This document shows positions 42,866 through 54,712 of a stretch of DNA of 64,000 nucleotides, one piece after another. The position numbers and the translations under genes are program-made. Source of the DNA: Erinaceus europaeus. Its lineage: Eukaryota; Chordata; Mammalia; Eulipotyphla; Erinaceidae. The notes beneath the pieces were generated by a model. That model ran no database searches and was not told the DNA's origin. It saw nothing but the letters and a program-made list of their open reading frames with translations. The stretch spans positions 81,425,118 through 81,489,117 of the forward strand of contig NC_080172.1 of NCBI RefSeq assembly GCF_950295315.1, read 5' to 3'. Position 1 is the first letter of the stretch. Each line of letters begins with the position of its first letter.

Positions 42866-43320
42866 TTTTATTTTAAATTTTTTATTTAAGAAAGGATTAG
42901 TGAACAAAAACATAAGGTAGGAGGGGTACAACTCCACACAATTCCCACCACCCATTCCCCATAACCCACCCCCTCCCATGGTATCTTTCCTATTCTCTAG
43001 CCCTCTGGGAGCATGGACCCAGGGTTGTTGAGGGTTGCAGAAGGTAGAAGGTCTGGCTTCTATAATTGCTTCCCCGCTGAACATGGGCGTTGACTGGTCG
43101 GTCCATACTCCCAGTCTGCCTCTCTCTTTCCCTAGTAAGGTGTGTCTCTGGGGAAGCTGAACTCCAGGACACATTGGTGGGGTCTTCAATCCAGGGAAGC
43201 CTAGCCAGCATCCTGGTGGCATCTGGAATCTGGTGATTGAAAAGAGAGTTAACATATGAAGCCAAACAATTTGTTGAGCAATCATGGATCCCAAGCTTGG
43301 AATAGTGGAGAGGAAGTGTT
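42866..43320 (-). repeat. Conserved L1 3'UTR terminal module
   Basis: Inverted: ggtacaactccacacaattc, ccctctgggagcatggaccc, cttccccgctgaacatgggc, aaaagagttaacatatgaag. The same ~450-bp module ends the L1 copies at 4974, 17497 and 30780. Upstream of it this L1's 3'UTR differs from that at 17497-19048. Confidence 0.85.
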
Positions 43321-44216
43321 AGGGAGGTACTCACTGCAAACTCTAGTGTACTTCTGCTTTCAGGTATATATTTTGCAGTAGTTTATGGATACGTATGCAC
43401 TTAAGCTCTCTCTCACAGAAACTGGTGTATAGCTAGATTATGGGACTTTGTTAGAAAGTGAACTACCTGAGATGAAATTAGAGTGTACTATAAAAGGAAA
43501 GGTCTCACCCGAGTAATGAAGTTGAAGGGTTGTCATTCCACACGTGAAGTCTCTGGATACAGTCTGAGGTGAAGCATGTTGAGGTGGCAATCGTTGCTTT
43601 GGTTAGGTTGTGATCGGCGGATGCAATATTATTTGGTTTGGATTGGGAGATGCATACGGGAAAGTGGGCCCTATCCAAGGGTGCCAGGACTGGGGGAAGT
43701 AGGGGCTCTATAGTGAAGATGTGAGGTTCCTGCTGTCTTAGGGTTCAAAAAGACAATCGATAGTTAATATTCTCATCACATTATTTGTTAATTGGGTTAA
43801 CTTTGAAAAGTCCCTTTGTTATGGTTTGCTGTACAGTACCCAGTATCTTGTATATAGCTGTGCTATTGGATGCTTCTAATCTACTTGGTCTAGGCTTTTG
43901 AGAGAGTCCGCATATCAAATACATAGCCTATATATTAAAAAGATTCAGTTTGTCTTTTGAGAAACTTTGAGACATACAATTGATTTCCCCCTCTCATATT
44001 AATTAACTACTGATTTATATGTCTACATTTTGCTAGGAGTGTACATAAACACCATTCCCACCACCAAAGGACTGTGACCCATCCCTCCCGCCCACTTCCA
44101 CCCCCCACTGGCCCAGGAAGCTACATGTCTACCCCTCACCACTGGGTTTTTACTTTGGTGCCCTACTTACAATTTGATCAGGTCCTGCTTTTAGTTTCCC
44201 TTTCAGATCTTCTTAA

Positions 44217-47200
44217 TCAACTTCTGTTGATGAGTGGGATCATCCCATACTCATCTTTATCTTTCTGACTTAGTTCACTTAACATAATTCCTTCTAGCTC
44301 TGTCCAAGATGGGTCAGAGAAGGTGGGTTCATTGTTCTTGATAGCTGCATAGTATTCCATTGTGTATATATACCACAGCTTTCTCAGCCACTCATCTGTT
44401 GTTGGGCACCTGGGTTGCTTCCAGGTTTTAGCTATTATGAATTGTGCTGCTATGAACATAGGAGTACACACCTCTTTTTGGTTGGGTGTTATGGAGTCCT
44501 TGGGGTATAACCCCAGGAGAGGAATTACTGGGTCATATAGAAGGTCCATGTCTAGCCTTCTGAGAGTTTTCCAGACTGCTCTCCACAGAGGCTGTACAAA
44601 TTTACATTCCCACCAGCAATGTAAAAGGGTTCCTCTGTCCCCACATCCTCTCCAGCATTTGTTGCTGCTGTCCTTTTTGATGTATGCCATTCTTACAGGA
44701 GTGAGGTGGTATCTTAGTGTTGTCTTAATTTGCATTTCTCTGACCATCAGTGACCTAGAGCAGTTTTTCATATGTTTGTTAGCCTTTTGGATCTCCTCTG
44801 TGGTGAATGTTTTGTTCATTTCCTCTGCCCATTTTTGGATGGGGTCATTTGCTTTTTTGATGCTAAGTTTGCTGAGCTCTTTATATATTTTGGTCATTAG
44901 TTTCTTGTCTGATGTATGGCATGTGAAGATCTTCTCCCATTCTGTGAGGGGTCTCTCTGTTTGTTTAATAGTTTCTTTGGATGTGCAGAAGCTTTTCAAT
45001 TTGATGTAGTCCCATTGGTTTGTTTCTGCTTTAGTCTTCCTTGCAATTGGGTTTGATTCATCAAAGATGTCCTTGAGGTGTATGTGGGAAAGTGTTTTAC
45101 CAATGTTTTCCTCTAAGTATTTGTTTGTTTCTGGTCTGACATCTAGGTCTTTGATCCATTTGGAGTTGATTTTTGTTTCTGGTGAGATAAAGTGGTTCAA
45201 TTTCATTCTTCTGCATGTTTCAACCCAGTTTTCCCAGCACTATTTATTGAAGAGAGCCTCCTTTTTCCATTTAATCCTTTGGGCCCCCTTATCAAAGATT
45301 AGATGCCCATAGGTGTTGGGATTTACTTCTGGGCTTTCAATTCTGTTCCACTGGTCTGTGTGCCTATTTTTGTTCCAGTACTATGCTGTTTTGATGATGA
45401 TGGCTTTATAATATTGTTTAAGGTCTGGGAGTGTGATGCCTCCATTTCTGTTTCTTTTCCTTAAGATGGTTTTGGCAATTCTAGGTGTTTTCAGGTTCCA
45501 GATAAATAATTGTAGTATTTGTTCTATTCTCTTAAAGAAGCTTGGTGGAACTTTGATGGGTATTGCATTAAATTTGTATATGGCTCTGGGGAGAATATTC
45601 ATTTTGATGATATTTATTCTTCCAATCCATGAGCATGGGATATCTTTGCATTTCATGGTATCAGTTTCTATCTCCTTGAGTAGCGACTCATAGTTTTCAG
45701 TATACAAGTCTTTCACTTCTTTGGTCAACTTTATTCCTAGGTATTTGATTGATTTTGCTGAAACAGTAAATGGGAGTGATTTCTGGATGTCTTCTTCTTC
45801 AGATTTAGTGTTTGCATAAAGAAATGCCACTGATTTTTGTACATTGATTTTGTAGCCTGATACCTTGCTATATTGCCTATTAACTTCCAGTAATTTTCTA
45901 CTGGATTCTTTAGGTCTTTCTATGTATACTATCATATCATCTGCAAATAGTGAGAGCTTGACTTCTTCCCTTCCAATCTGTATGCCTTTGATTTCTTTCT
46001 CTTGCCTGATTGCTATGGCAAGAACTTCCAATACTATGTTGAAGAGTAACGGTGACAGTGGACAGCCCTGTCTAGTCCCCGATCTGAGGGGGAATGCTTT
46101 CAGCTTTTGTCCATTGAGTATGATGTTGGCTGTAGGTTTGCTATATATAGACTCCACTGTCTTGAGGAATTTCCCATCTATTCCCATTTTTTGTAGAGTT
46201 TTGAGCATGAATGGGTGTTGGATTTTGTCAAAGGCTTTCTCTGCATCTATTGAGATAATCATGTGGTTTTTGGCTTTGCTTTTATTGATGTGGTGAATGA
46301 CATTGATTGACTTACGGATGTTGAACCAGCCTTGCATTCCTGGGATGAATCCCACTTGGTCATGATGAACAATCTTTTTGATGTGTTGCTGTATCCGGTT
46401 GGCCAAGATCTTGTTTAATATTTTGGCATCTATGTTCATCAGAGATATTGGTCTGTAGTTTTCCTTTTTCGTTCTGTCCCTATCAGCTTTTGGTATCAGG
46501 GTGATGTTGGCTTCATAAAAGGTGGAAGGGAGTATTCCTGTTTCTTCAATCTTATGGAATAGCTTAAGAAGTATGGGTATTAACTGTTTCCTGAAAGTTT
46601 TGTAGAATTCGTTTGTGAAGCCATCTGGTCCAGGACTTTTGTTGTTGGGGAGATTCTTAATAATGGTTTCAATTTCTTTGTCTGTGATTGGTGCATTTAG
46701 ATTTTGTAGTTCTTCTTGGTTCAGTTTTGGAAGTGCATAGGTTTCTAGGAATTGTTCCATTTCTTCCAGATTCTCTAGCTTGGTGGCATATAGTTCTTTA
46801 TAGAAGTTTCGCAGGATTCTCTGGATTTCTGTGGTGCCAGTTGTGATATCTCCTGCATCGTTTACAATTCTATTAATTTGAGTCTTGTCTCTTTTTTGTT
46901 TGGTGAGTCTGGCTAGGGGTTTGTCAATTTTGTTTAATCTTTCGAAGAACCAACATTTGGCTTCATTGATCTTTTGTATGGTTCTTTTATTTTCGATGTT
47001 GTTTATTTCTGCTGTAACTTTAGTGATTTCTGTCCTTCTGGTTACTTTAGGGTTCCTTTCTTCCTCTTCCTCTAAATCCTTGAGGTGTGCAGTAAGGTCG
47101 TTCATTTGGGCTTCTTCTTAGTGTTTAATATGTGATTGTATGGCTATAAGTTTCACTCTCAGTACTGCTTTAGCTGTGTCCCAAATATTCTGATAGGTTG

Positions 47201-48080
47201 TGTCTTCATTTTCATTAGTTTCCAGGAACATTTGAATTTCCTGTTTGAGTTAGTCTCTGACCCAGTGGTTCTTAAGGAGCATGTTGTTTAGTTTCCAAAT
47301 CCTATGTCTTTTAATAATTTTCTGTTTGTTGTTAAATGTTAGTTTTACTCCACTGTGGTCTGAGAAGATACTTGGGATGATTTCAATGCTCTTGAATTTA
47401 TTGATGCTGTCTTTGTGGCCTAACATGTGGTCTATCCTTGAGTATGTGTTACGTGGATTTGAAAAGAAGGTGTATTCCTGTTTTTTGGGGTGGAGGAGTC
47501 TGAAAATGTCCAAGAGGTCTAGTCTGTCAATCTCTTCATTCAATTCTCTTGTATCTTTATTGGTTCTCTGCTTTGTTGATATGTCTAAGTGTGAGAGTGG
47601 GGTATTGAAGTCTCCCACTATTATTGTATTACTATTGATGTATTTTTGAAACTCTTTCAGTAGATGCTTAATGTATTTAGATGGTCCCTCATTGGGTGCA
47701 TAGATGTTAATAATTGTTAAGTCTTCTTGGCTGATTGATCCTCTAATCATTATGTAATGTCCTTGCCTATCTTTTATTTCTTTATTTAATTTAAAATCTA
47801 TCGTGTCTGAGATGAGAATGGCTGTTCCTGCCCTTTTTTGTGGACCGTTAGCCTGTATGATAGTTTTCCATCCTTTCACTTTAAGTCTGTGTTTATCTTG
47901 TTGTGACAGATGGGATTCTTGCAAGCAGCATATGGTTGGGTTATGTTTTCTGATCCATCCCACCACCCTGTGCCTTTTGATGGGTGAGTTCAAGCCATTG
48001 ACATTTATTGATATTATGGATTTAATGTATTGTAGTGCCATTGTTCTAAAAAACAATTTGTTTACTCTAATATATTGCAA
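44217..48080 (-). pseudogene. L1 ORF2 endonuclease/reverse transcriptase with four stops, no frameshift
   Basis: One frame runs 1288 codons from 48080 (likely start at the Met of MALQYIKS, about 48041) to TGA at 44217. Endonuclease landmarks: SINVNGLNSP, CCLQESHLSQQDK, INIYAPNEG, VGDFNTPLS, FSDHSGVKLTF. Reverse transcriptase: [61 protein letters not shown] (catalytic pair). The C-terminal cysteine-rich part is [20 protein letters not shown]. In-frame stops at 47250-47252 (TAA), 47118-47120 (TAA), 45381-45383 (TAG for Trp) and 45240-45242 (TAG for Trp of NKWCW) inactivate it. Other domains are unbroken. Confidence 0.95.
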
Positions 48081-48101
48081 GTATTATAGTGATGTTCTTG
48101 T

Positions 48102-49013
48102 TTATAAGAGGTCTTTTAGTACCTCTTTCAGGGACGGCTTGGTGATGGTTGCCTCCTTTAACTGTTGTTTGTCTAAGAAGGTTTTGATCCCTCCATCTAG
48201 CTTGAATGAAAGTCTATCAGGATATATTATCCTTGGTTGAAACCCTTTTTCATTCAAGGCTCGATAGATATCTTGCCACTCCCTTCTGGCTTTTAGAATT
48301 TGAGTGGAGAAATCTGCAGATAATCTTATGGGTTTTCCCCTGTATGTGACTTTTTGTTTCTCTCTTGCAGCCTTTAGGATCCTTTCTTTATCCTTACTTC
48401 TTCTCATTGTGACTATGATGTGTCTTGGTGTCTTCAGGTCTGGGTTGATTCTGTTTGGTACTCTCTGGGCCTCTTGAACCTTGATATCCTTTCTGTTATT
48501 CAGGTCTGGGAAGTTTTCTTGTATTATTTCCTCTAGAATATTTGCTTCCCCTTCCTCTCTTTCTTCCTCTGGCAGGCCAATTATATGAATATTACTTCTT
48601 TTGAGATCATCCCATATGTCTCTGTTGTTTTCAGTGTCTCTCAATCCCTTCTTAAGCTCTTTCACCTCTTTCTTAGTTTTCTCTAACTCATCCTCTGTCT
48701 GACTAATTCTGTTTTCTGCTTCTGTTAGTCTGCTTTCCCTTGCCTCAGCTTCTTTCTTCATTACAGCTATTTCAGCTTTCAGTTCTCTAATTGCCTCAAG
48801 ATAATCAGTATTTTCCTTGGGGGTCTCAACTGTTGTTTCCCTAATACTGCCATTCCTTTCCTCCAATGTTGTTTTCATTTCTGTGATTAATAAGTTTATT
48901 ATTGCTTGCATACTTTTCCTATCTATGGTTACTTCTGACTGATTTGTAGTTTCTTCTGGGCTCTTGTCTTCATTCATTCGGGTAGCAGTTTTATTTGTTT
49001 TTAATCTACCCAT
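48102..49013 (-). CDS. L1 ORF1 RNA-binding protein, intact
   Basis: 303 codons with no stop, slightly shorter than the human protein's ~338. The N-terminus (MGRLKTNKTATRMNEDKSPE) is followed by a long coiled coil with heptads from about residue 60 to 135 (ELKAEIAVMKKEAEARESRL and onward). Then comes an RRM-like domain starting SNIHIIGLPEEEREEGEANI at about residue 138, and a C-terminal domain with HIIVTMRRSKDKERILKAAR, VTYRGKPIRLSADFS and RIIYPDRLSF. The protein forms trimers that coat L1 RNA and act as chaperone (family knowledge). The start is the first Met after the 5'UTR. Confidence 0.9.
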   Translation of the reverse strand: MGRLKTNKTATRMNEDKSPEETTNQSEVTIDRKSMQAIINLLITEMKTTLEERNGSIRETTVETPKENTDYLEAIRELKAEIAVMKKEAEARESRLTEAENRISQTEDELEKTKKEVKELKKGLRDTENNRDIWDDLKRSNIHIIGLPEEEREEGEANILEEIIQENFPDLNNRKDIKVQEAQRVPNRINPDLKTPRHIIVTMRRSKDKERILKAAREKQKVTYRGKPIRLSADFSTQILKARREWQDIYRALNEKGFQPRIIYPDRLSFKLDGGIKTFLDKQQLKEATITKPSLKEVLKDLL

Positions 49014-50305
49014 TTTTTTTATTTATGTGTTTCTCTCTCTTTTTTTATGCTCTGTTGTTCCTCAGTTGTTGTGTCTTGAGTACAAGTAACACTGTACTAA
49101 ATACCTTTATGACAATTGCACTCACCAACCTCCGGAATTACAGTAGCAACTGAAGTAAGTATTGAAGTAGTTTAATCGTTACCAGTTAGCCAAACAATTT
49201 CTCCAGTCCGTGAAAAAATAGTAACCAAATCCCAGTGAAGTAAGAGAAAAGAAAGAGAGGATAGCAAGAATAGACTGTTATGCAAATCTACTATCCAGTG
49301 TATATTCTAGGGGTAACAAGAGGGGAAAGGGAACTAGAGCAGAGATACACACATAGAGAGTCCACTCTGAGTCAGATTTCTTCCCCAAAGTAATTCACAA
49401 ATTCAGAAAGGCAAAGAAGAAAGAAGTGTATGACAGGATTAAAAAAAAAAGAGAGAGAGTGATAAGAGAGAGAAAAGGGAGAAGATAAGAAGAAGAGTTG
49501 TAATTAAAGAGCAGTGCAAGGAACTTCCCAAATGTGTATCAGTGATTTCAAAAAAAAAACCAAAACACCCTGTTTGGTGGTATGGGGTATCCTGCTAGGA
49601 GCTGGTCCCAGGGACTGCTTATGGGGGGGAGGGGCGGCGGGAAGGATGTATGCTTGAAAATTAAAAGGAAGAAAAAAGAATTTTTTTCCCTACTCTAATT
49701 CTTAACCCAAATTAAGTTATAGTCACCTCCTTGGTGTCTAAGGACACCTTATTGGCTGGCCTGCTAAAGGCAGAAAATCCTATTGTCTCCAGGGGAGTGT
49801 GTTCGGAGCTCAGAGGCTAGCAGCTTCTCCGTCCGCCATCTTCCAGGAAACCCCCCCCTCCAGACTTTTTTAAAGGATTTCTCGAAAATGAAAACTAGCT
49901 CCAAGTCCTTTGATCCAATGAGAGCTATACTCAAGAAGTCTTTGGATCCGCCCTCAGGGTCGCGGTGGACCCTGGAGACTCCCAAGAGTAAGCCCCCGAG
50001 CTATAGTGCTCTCTCCGGGTCCTCTGTCCGCCGCCGCGCTCTGCAACCGGCGGAGGAGCCGCCTTCCCGGGCGGAGGACAATGCCCAGCACACTCGCCTT
50101 GCCCGGCGCCGCCTGGGAAGTCTGGAGCCCCGCTAGTCCGTGTCACCTATACTCTAATTCTTAACCCAAATTAAAATATAATCACTCCTTTGGTGTCACC
50201 CCTTATTGACTGGCCTGCTAAAGGCAGAAAATCCTACCGTTGCCGACGATGCGATCAGAGCACTCGCTGTTAGCAGCTTCTCAGTCCGCCATCTTCCTCC
50301 TCCCC
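49014..50305 (-). promoter_or_regulatory. L1 5'UTR with duplicated promoter module
   Basis: The minus strand starts with a module (50305 to about 50150) containing aagatggcgg and ending in gcctttagcaggccagtcaa and taatttgggttaagaattag. After ~290 bp of CpG-rich sequence (about 49860-50145) the module recurs at about 49855-49695 with aagatggcgg, gcctttagcaggccagccaa and the same end. Each aagatggcgg (50286-50295 and 49833-49842, inverted) is a YY1-type site like the one at +13 of human L1. Confidence 0.85.
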
Positions 50306-50649
50306 TGCATAGTTGTTTCTAAATACTCAGTGGTGCTGAAATTTCTTCCAAGACTCTATTATATATTGAGTACCAAGGGAGTCAGCAAGCTTTTCTGTCA
50401 TTCCAGCTCAATGCAGTCTCTTGGAATGAGTCTGAATAATTTTTTAAAGTTTTTAGAGTATTAAAAAAAAAAAAAGTAAAGAAAATATGTTGCATTGTTC
50501 CAGAGGTAAGTACTCAGTAAGTGAATTCAGTTTTCATTAGTTTTATAGGGTATTTATACAAGATAAATAGGTTTTTCTAGTTAATGTAAAATCCTCTATA
50601 AAGGAATAACCTCCCCCCTCCCCCAAGTTTCATCTCTTCCTTGTAATAC

Positions 50650-50770
50650 TTTAGTATGGGGCGTAACAGAGAAGAAGTATGCCTTGATAATCACAACCCA
50701 AGTTTGAACCCCAGTGCCACATAGGAGTGCTGTGGCACATACAGAAATTATAACTGAATCACTAGAACAC
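50650..50770 (+). mobile_element. Type E SINE remnant
   Basis: agtttgaaccccagtgccac and ataggagtgctgtggcacat are SINE body remnants with a weak head. Confidence 0.45.
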
Positions 50771-51504
50771 TAGAATAAATATATTTTTATTTATTAAAAA
50801 GCCTTTAATATTGCAATCAGCAATTAGACGAAATTTTGCTCTTGACTGCAAACTAGAAAAAGCAGAAAATTTTAAGCAACTGCTCAGAGTGGCCTATATT
50901 TGTATTTTAATTTGAAAAGACAAGTTAGGATTGTATAAACTATAAAAACACAGGGAAAATAGAGTTTCAGCCCAAATATGAGTAGGTTTTCCCAGCTCAA
51001 CTGAAAAAAAAAATGAACCATTTTTTTCATTTGACTTGCAGATATATTCTTTATCACTGTAACATTCCTTGATAACTCATTATAACCTAATGAACCATCT
51101 GTATTTAGGATTTCAGTTGTGTGCGTGTCTTGTCCACTATATTTTAAAAATCTAATTTGCTGCTATGTTGTAAAATTGGAGAAATTTGAAACTGATTATT
51201 TGCATTGTATTTTGTAAGATGCTTTATAAAGATTTGAAGCAGACATATTTAGTAGACATTGCAAGTATTATGTTACTCATAAAAACAGATTCTTCTTAAA
51301 ATTTATAAGGACTATTTTAGTGATTTGTGCAGAGTACCATTTGCATTTTCAGACAGTTTATTTGTTTAGAGATCTCACTTCCAAATTCCATGTATTATGA
51401 TGGCAACTTTGGGAGAAAGCTTCCTGGGTTACTCTCAAAATGAACCTGCTATGATTGGTCACAGAACAACCAAAGGGAAGTTGTTTGGAAATATGCATGA
51501 TAGG

Positions 51505-51646
51505 GTCACCATGGAAACGTGCCCTTATGAGAACCTTCTAAGGAGCCCTCCTTTCCAGTCACCATGGCGACCTTGGCTGAGAACTGAATATAGCAATTTA
51601 GCCTGGATTTTTACCATGGCAACTCAAGTAGGGTCACCTTGGAGAC
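51505..51646. promoter_or_regulatory. Cluster of four X-box-like (RFX) motifs
   Basis: gtcaccatggaaac at 51505-51518, gtcaccatggcgac at 51558-51571, ttaccatggcaac at 51611-51623 and gtcaccttggagac at 51633-51646. They fit or nearly fit the imperfect palindrome GTNRCC(n)RGYAAC bound by RFX factors. The surrounding ~450 bp (about 51360-51830) is single-copy in this window. Enhancer function is inference. Confidence 0.45.
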
Positions 51647-53904
51647 AAACCTAGGGCTATTTCTCTGGAGACTTGCTGGGACTACCTTCAGAGGCGCCAT
51701 CAAATTCACCTTTGGGTGGGATGCTATATGCAGATTCAGGAAAGCCTCTTCTAATAATGAAGTCAGTGAAAGGAAGCTCTACTGAGAAGAACAAAGACAA
51801 GGGGGATTGTAATTACTATGTTAAAATATAGTACTGGTGTAACATTCCAGATGTCATACCGGATAGAGTAGGTGACCTTTATGCTGACTTCATGGCCTAC
51901 AAATACAAGGCTGTGGTCTTTTTACTATGCCTGTAACTTTGTATATGCATATGCTATAAATTGACACTCATTTCCCATAGTGCAATAATTTCTGCAACAG
52001 TTAATGTGTTTTTTGATACACAAACCATTTTTAGAATGAACTCCTTGATTTATTACCTGGGTAGTTGTAAAGTGGCTGTTCTGAGAACTTGTGGCTTGTA
52101 GTTCTTCTATTTTATAGCAGTAAAATAGATGTTTTCAAAATGGCCTCAAACCAGTAAAGACATTCAGAATGCTAATTTGAAGGTCACTTCAAATATTTGT
52201 TTAGAATTACATCTTCGGAATTAGGTAGACCTAAAATCAAATTTTGATTCATCTGATTATTAACTGTAACTTAAGACATATTTCTTTTAGCCTTGTTTTA
52301 AATGCTTTATATGGGGAAATTGTTCATGCCATTTTGTAGGCTTGCTTAATGATTAATTGGCATAATGTGAAATATTTTTGGATCATATTAACTGCACAGT
52401 AGTTGTTATTTTAATGATTTCATAGAATATTTGAGATGAGTTCTGTAAAAATGACAAAGGAATTTTTCATTTAAGAGTAGAGAGAGCATGATTTGATGTA
52501 TGGATATTTAAAAGAATAGTGACGCTTTTACATATTACACTGAGCAAACCAAGTTGGAATAGAGAGCAGGGTGTAGGGGAGGTGGAGGATGTGATTGTCA
52601 GGGTGCGCCATCACTAGATGTGAGAAGGATCCTTATCATGTATCATGTTAAATATGGACTTTCATCTGGGCAGTGTGGATTCAATGAGATTTTGAACTTA
52701 AAATGGCAGGAGTTGCATAGGGGAGTAAATTTGAGAAGGATACAATGTAAATAGAACCCATAACATTTAAAGAATGAGGGCTTCTGTTTCAAGTTGTTAA
52801 CAACATTTGACATTTCTAGCTTGTGACGAGGCCAGATCGTGACTCTATAAACTGAGCTATAAAAAGGAAGAAAATTGGAAATGTGCAGCTTTATGTCACG
52901 AGAATATGGCATTAAGGTAGAGGTATTCAGCAAAACCTTTCAGCAGATTTTATTGAGAACCTACAATCAGAAAGATGCTAGTCGAAGTACTGTGTAAACA
53001 GTGGTAATACAAGTGTGTCCTCCTGAGGTTTACAATCTCATAAATAGAGACAACAAGAAATGAATAATTAATGAAATAATGTGGGTTATCTGTAGTAATA
53101 ACAGTGGCAGAGAGGAGTGTTAAGGAGCAATGCAACTTGGAAGTAGAGATCGGGGAACATTTACCAAGAAGGTGATGTTTAAGTAAAATCTGAAAGCGGT
53201 GAGGACTTGAATGATAGACATATCAGGAAGAAAAGCATTTTAGGGGGTTGGAGGCATAAGTGCAAAATGAAAGTAGCACAGTCTAGGAAAAGCAAGGTGA
53301 TTAGTATTGCTGGAAATGCATTAAGCAAGCAAAAAAGTTGTGAGAAGTGAGATTAGAGAACTAAGCAGGAGACAGATTATTCAGGGCCTCATAAGGTTTA
53401 GTCCTGGTGAGACAGAAAGAGGAAAGTTGAAAAAGAAGTAACACAACTTGAACTGTGAAATGGTTACTATGTGTGGGATGGGAAACAGTGGTGCTCTATG
53501 TGTGATGTATACATGCAGTTCAGATCTGAATGGAAAGCTAGCCCTTAGAACACCAGGAGATAGAACTCTTCGCCCTAGGTGGATGTAATATGAACTAGTC
53601 AGACTCTGAGTATATTCTGAAGACAGATTAATTTGCTATTGCACTGTCAGAAAATCCATGACATATTTTTCTATGAGAAAATGCATTACAACTTTTCTGA
53701 CAACCCAGTATTTGGCTGACTGAACTATGAGAAGACGAAAGAAATCTAGATGATACAGAGGTTTTGACTGAACAATTGAAAGGTTAAGAATTGGCATTAA
53801 TAGAGTTTGCAAAGAATAGGTTTAATGGCAGTGATTAGAATTTTAACACATAAAGTAGAACTATCAGATATTCAAGTGAAAGTCAATTATATTTTTTAAA
53901 AAAT

Positions 53905-54183
53905 CATATTGGGTCTAGAGAGTGGGTAGGATATATGCTGCATCATGTGTAAAGTCCAGCTTCAGGCTCTGGCAGCACATGGGAGTGTCATGGAGCCAGG
54001 AGAAATGCTATAGTGTCTTTTTTTTTTTAAGGTTTCATTTATTTATTCATGAGAAATGATAGGAGAGAGAGAAAGAACTAGACATCACTCTGGTGCATGT
54101 GCTGCCAGGAATTGAACTCAGGACCTCATACTTGAGAGTCTAAAGCCTTATCCACTGTGCCACCTCCCAGACCACTATGGTGT

Positions 54184-54225
<42 letters not shown>

Positions 54226-54228
54226 GAT
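53905..54228 (+). mobile_element. Type E SINE interrupted by a type B SINE
   Basis: Head tctagagagtgggtaggata, middle ctctggcagcacatgggagt, gtcatggagccaggagaaat; after the nested SINE it resumes ctatggtgtcttttctctct and passes into a (CT)n run at about 54188-54226. Confidence 0.7.
54017..54174 (-). mobile_element. Type B SINE (nested)
   Basis: T-run, aatgataggagagagagaaa, ggtgcatgtgctgccaggaa, head ccacctcccagaccac. The flanks ctatagtgtctttt and ctatggtgtctttt are a one-mismatch target duplication. Confidence 0.9.
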
Positions 54229-54497
54229 ATCTGAATAAAGTTGTCACCTGTGTCAGTAAAATTGTGCATGTACAAGAGTCTGTTTTACCAAAAAAAAAAT
54301 TTAAGAAAATATAAAAATTTAACTAAAGATAAATGTTTATAGTTACTACCAGATAGGTAGTATTTAATAGGTAGTATTTAAAGCCATCATTTAGTTGGGG
54401 GTCACTATGAATGAATACAAAAATGTCACAGATGACTGGTGATACCTAATTGGGCCATTAAGATGAACTAAACAGGTCTGTACTAGGACATTCAACT

Positions 54498-54596
54498 TCT
54501 TAAAAAAACATTTTCATTTTTTCTTTTTGACAGAGAATTTGAGATAGAAAGAGAGAGAGAGAGAGAAAACACATCTGCAGCACTCCTCTATTTGTG

Positions 54597-54632
<36 letters not shown>

Positions 54633-54712
54633 GCGGTTGGGACAATGGCGCTGAGCCCAGGACCACATATTTGGTTGGTTATATATACTAGATGTGCCAC
54701 ACCTGGCACCCG
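54498..54712 (-). mobile_element. Type C SINE with (CA)n expansion
   Basis: Inverted tail and (ga)n, acacatctgcagcactcctc, then (CA)n at 54600-54630, then head remnant gatgtgccacacctggcac. Confidence 0.75.

Larger units (their letters stand above)
42866..50305 (-). mobile_element. Full-length L1 with perfect target duplication
   Basis: A 7440-bp antisense L1 flanked by a perfect 15-bp duplication, tgcatagttgtttct, at 42851-42865 and 50306-50320. Minus-strand order: 5'UTR starting ggggaggaggaagatggcgg (50305 to about 49014), ORF1 (49013-48102), ORF2 (48080-44217), 3'UTR (44216 to about 42890) and A-rich tail. The 3'UTR ends in the conserved ~450-bp module seen elsewhere in the window. ORF1 is open and ORF2 has stops but no frameshift, so insertion is recent. 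It starts only 75 bp after SNX7 exon 7. Confidence 0.96.

Noticed and set aside
44362..48240. Several plus-strand ORFs of 80-215 codons
   Set aside because: They are antisense shadows of L1 ORF2, as the minus strand carries all catalytic motifs.
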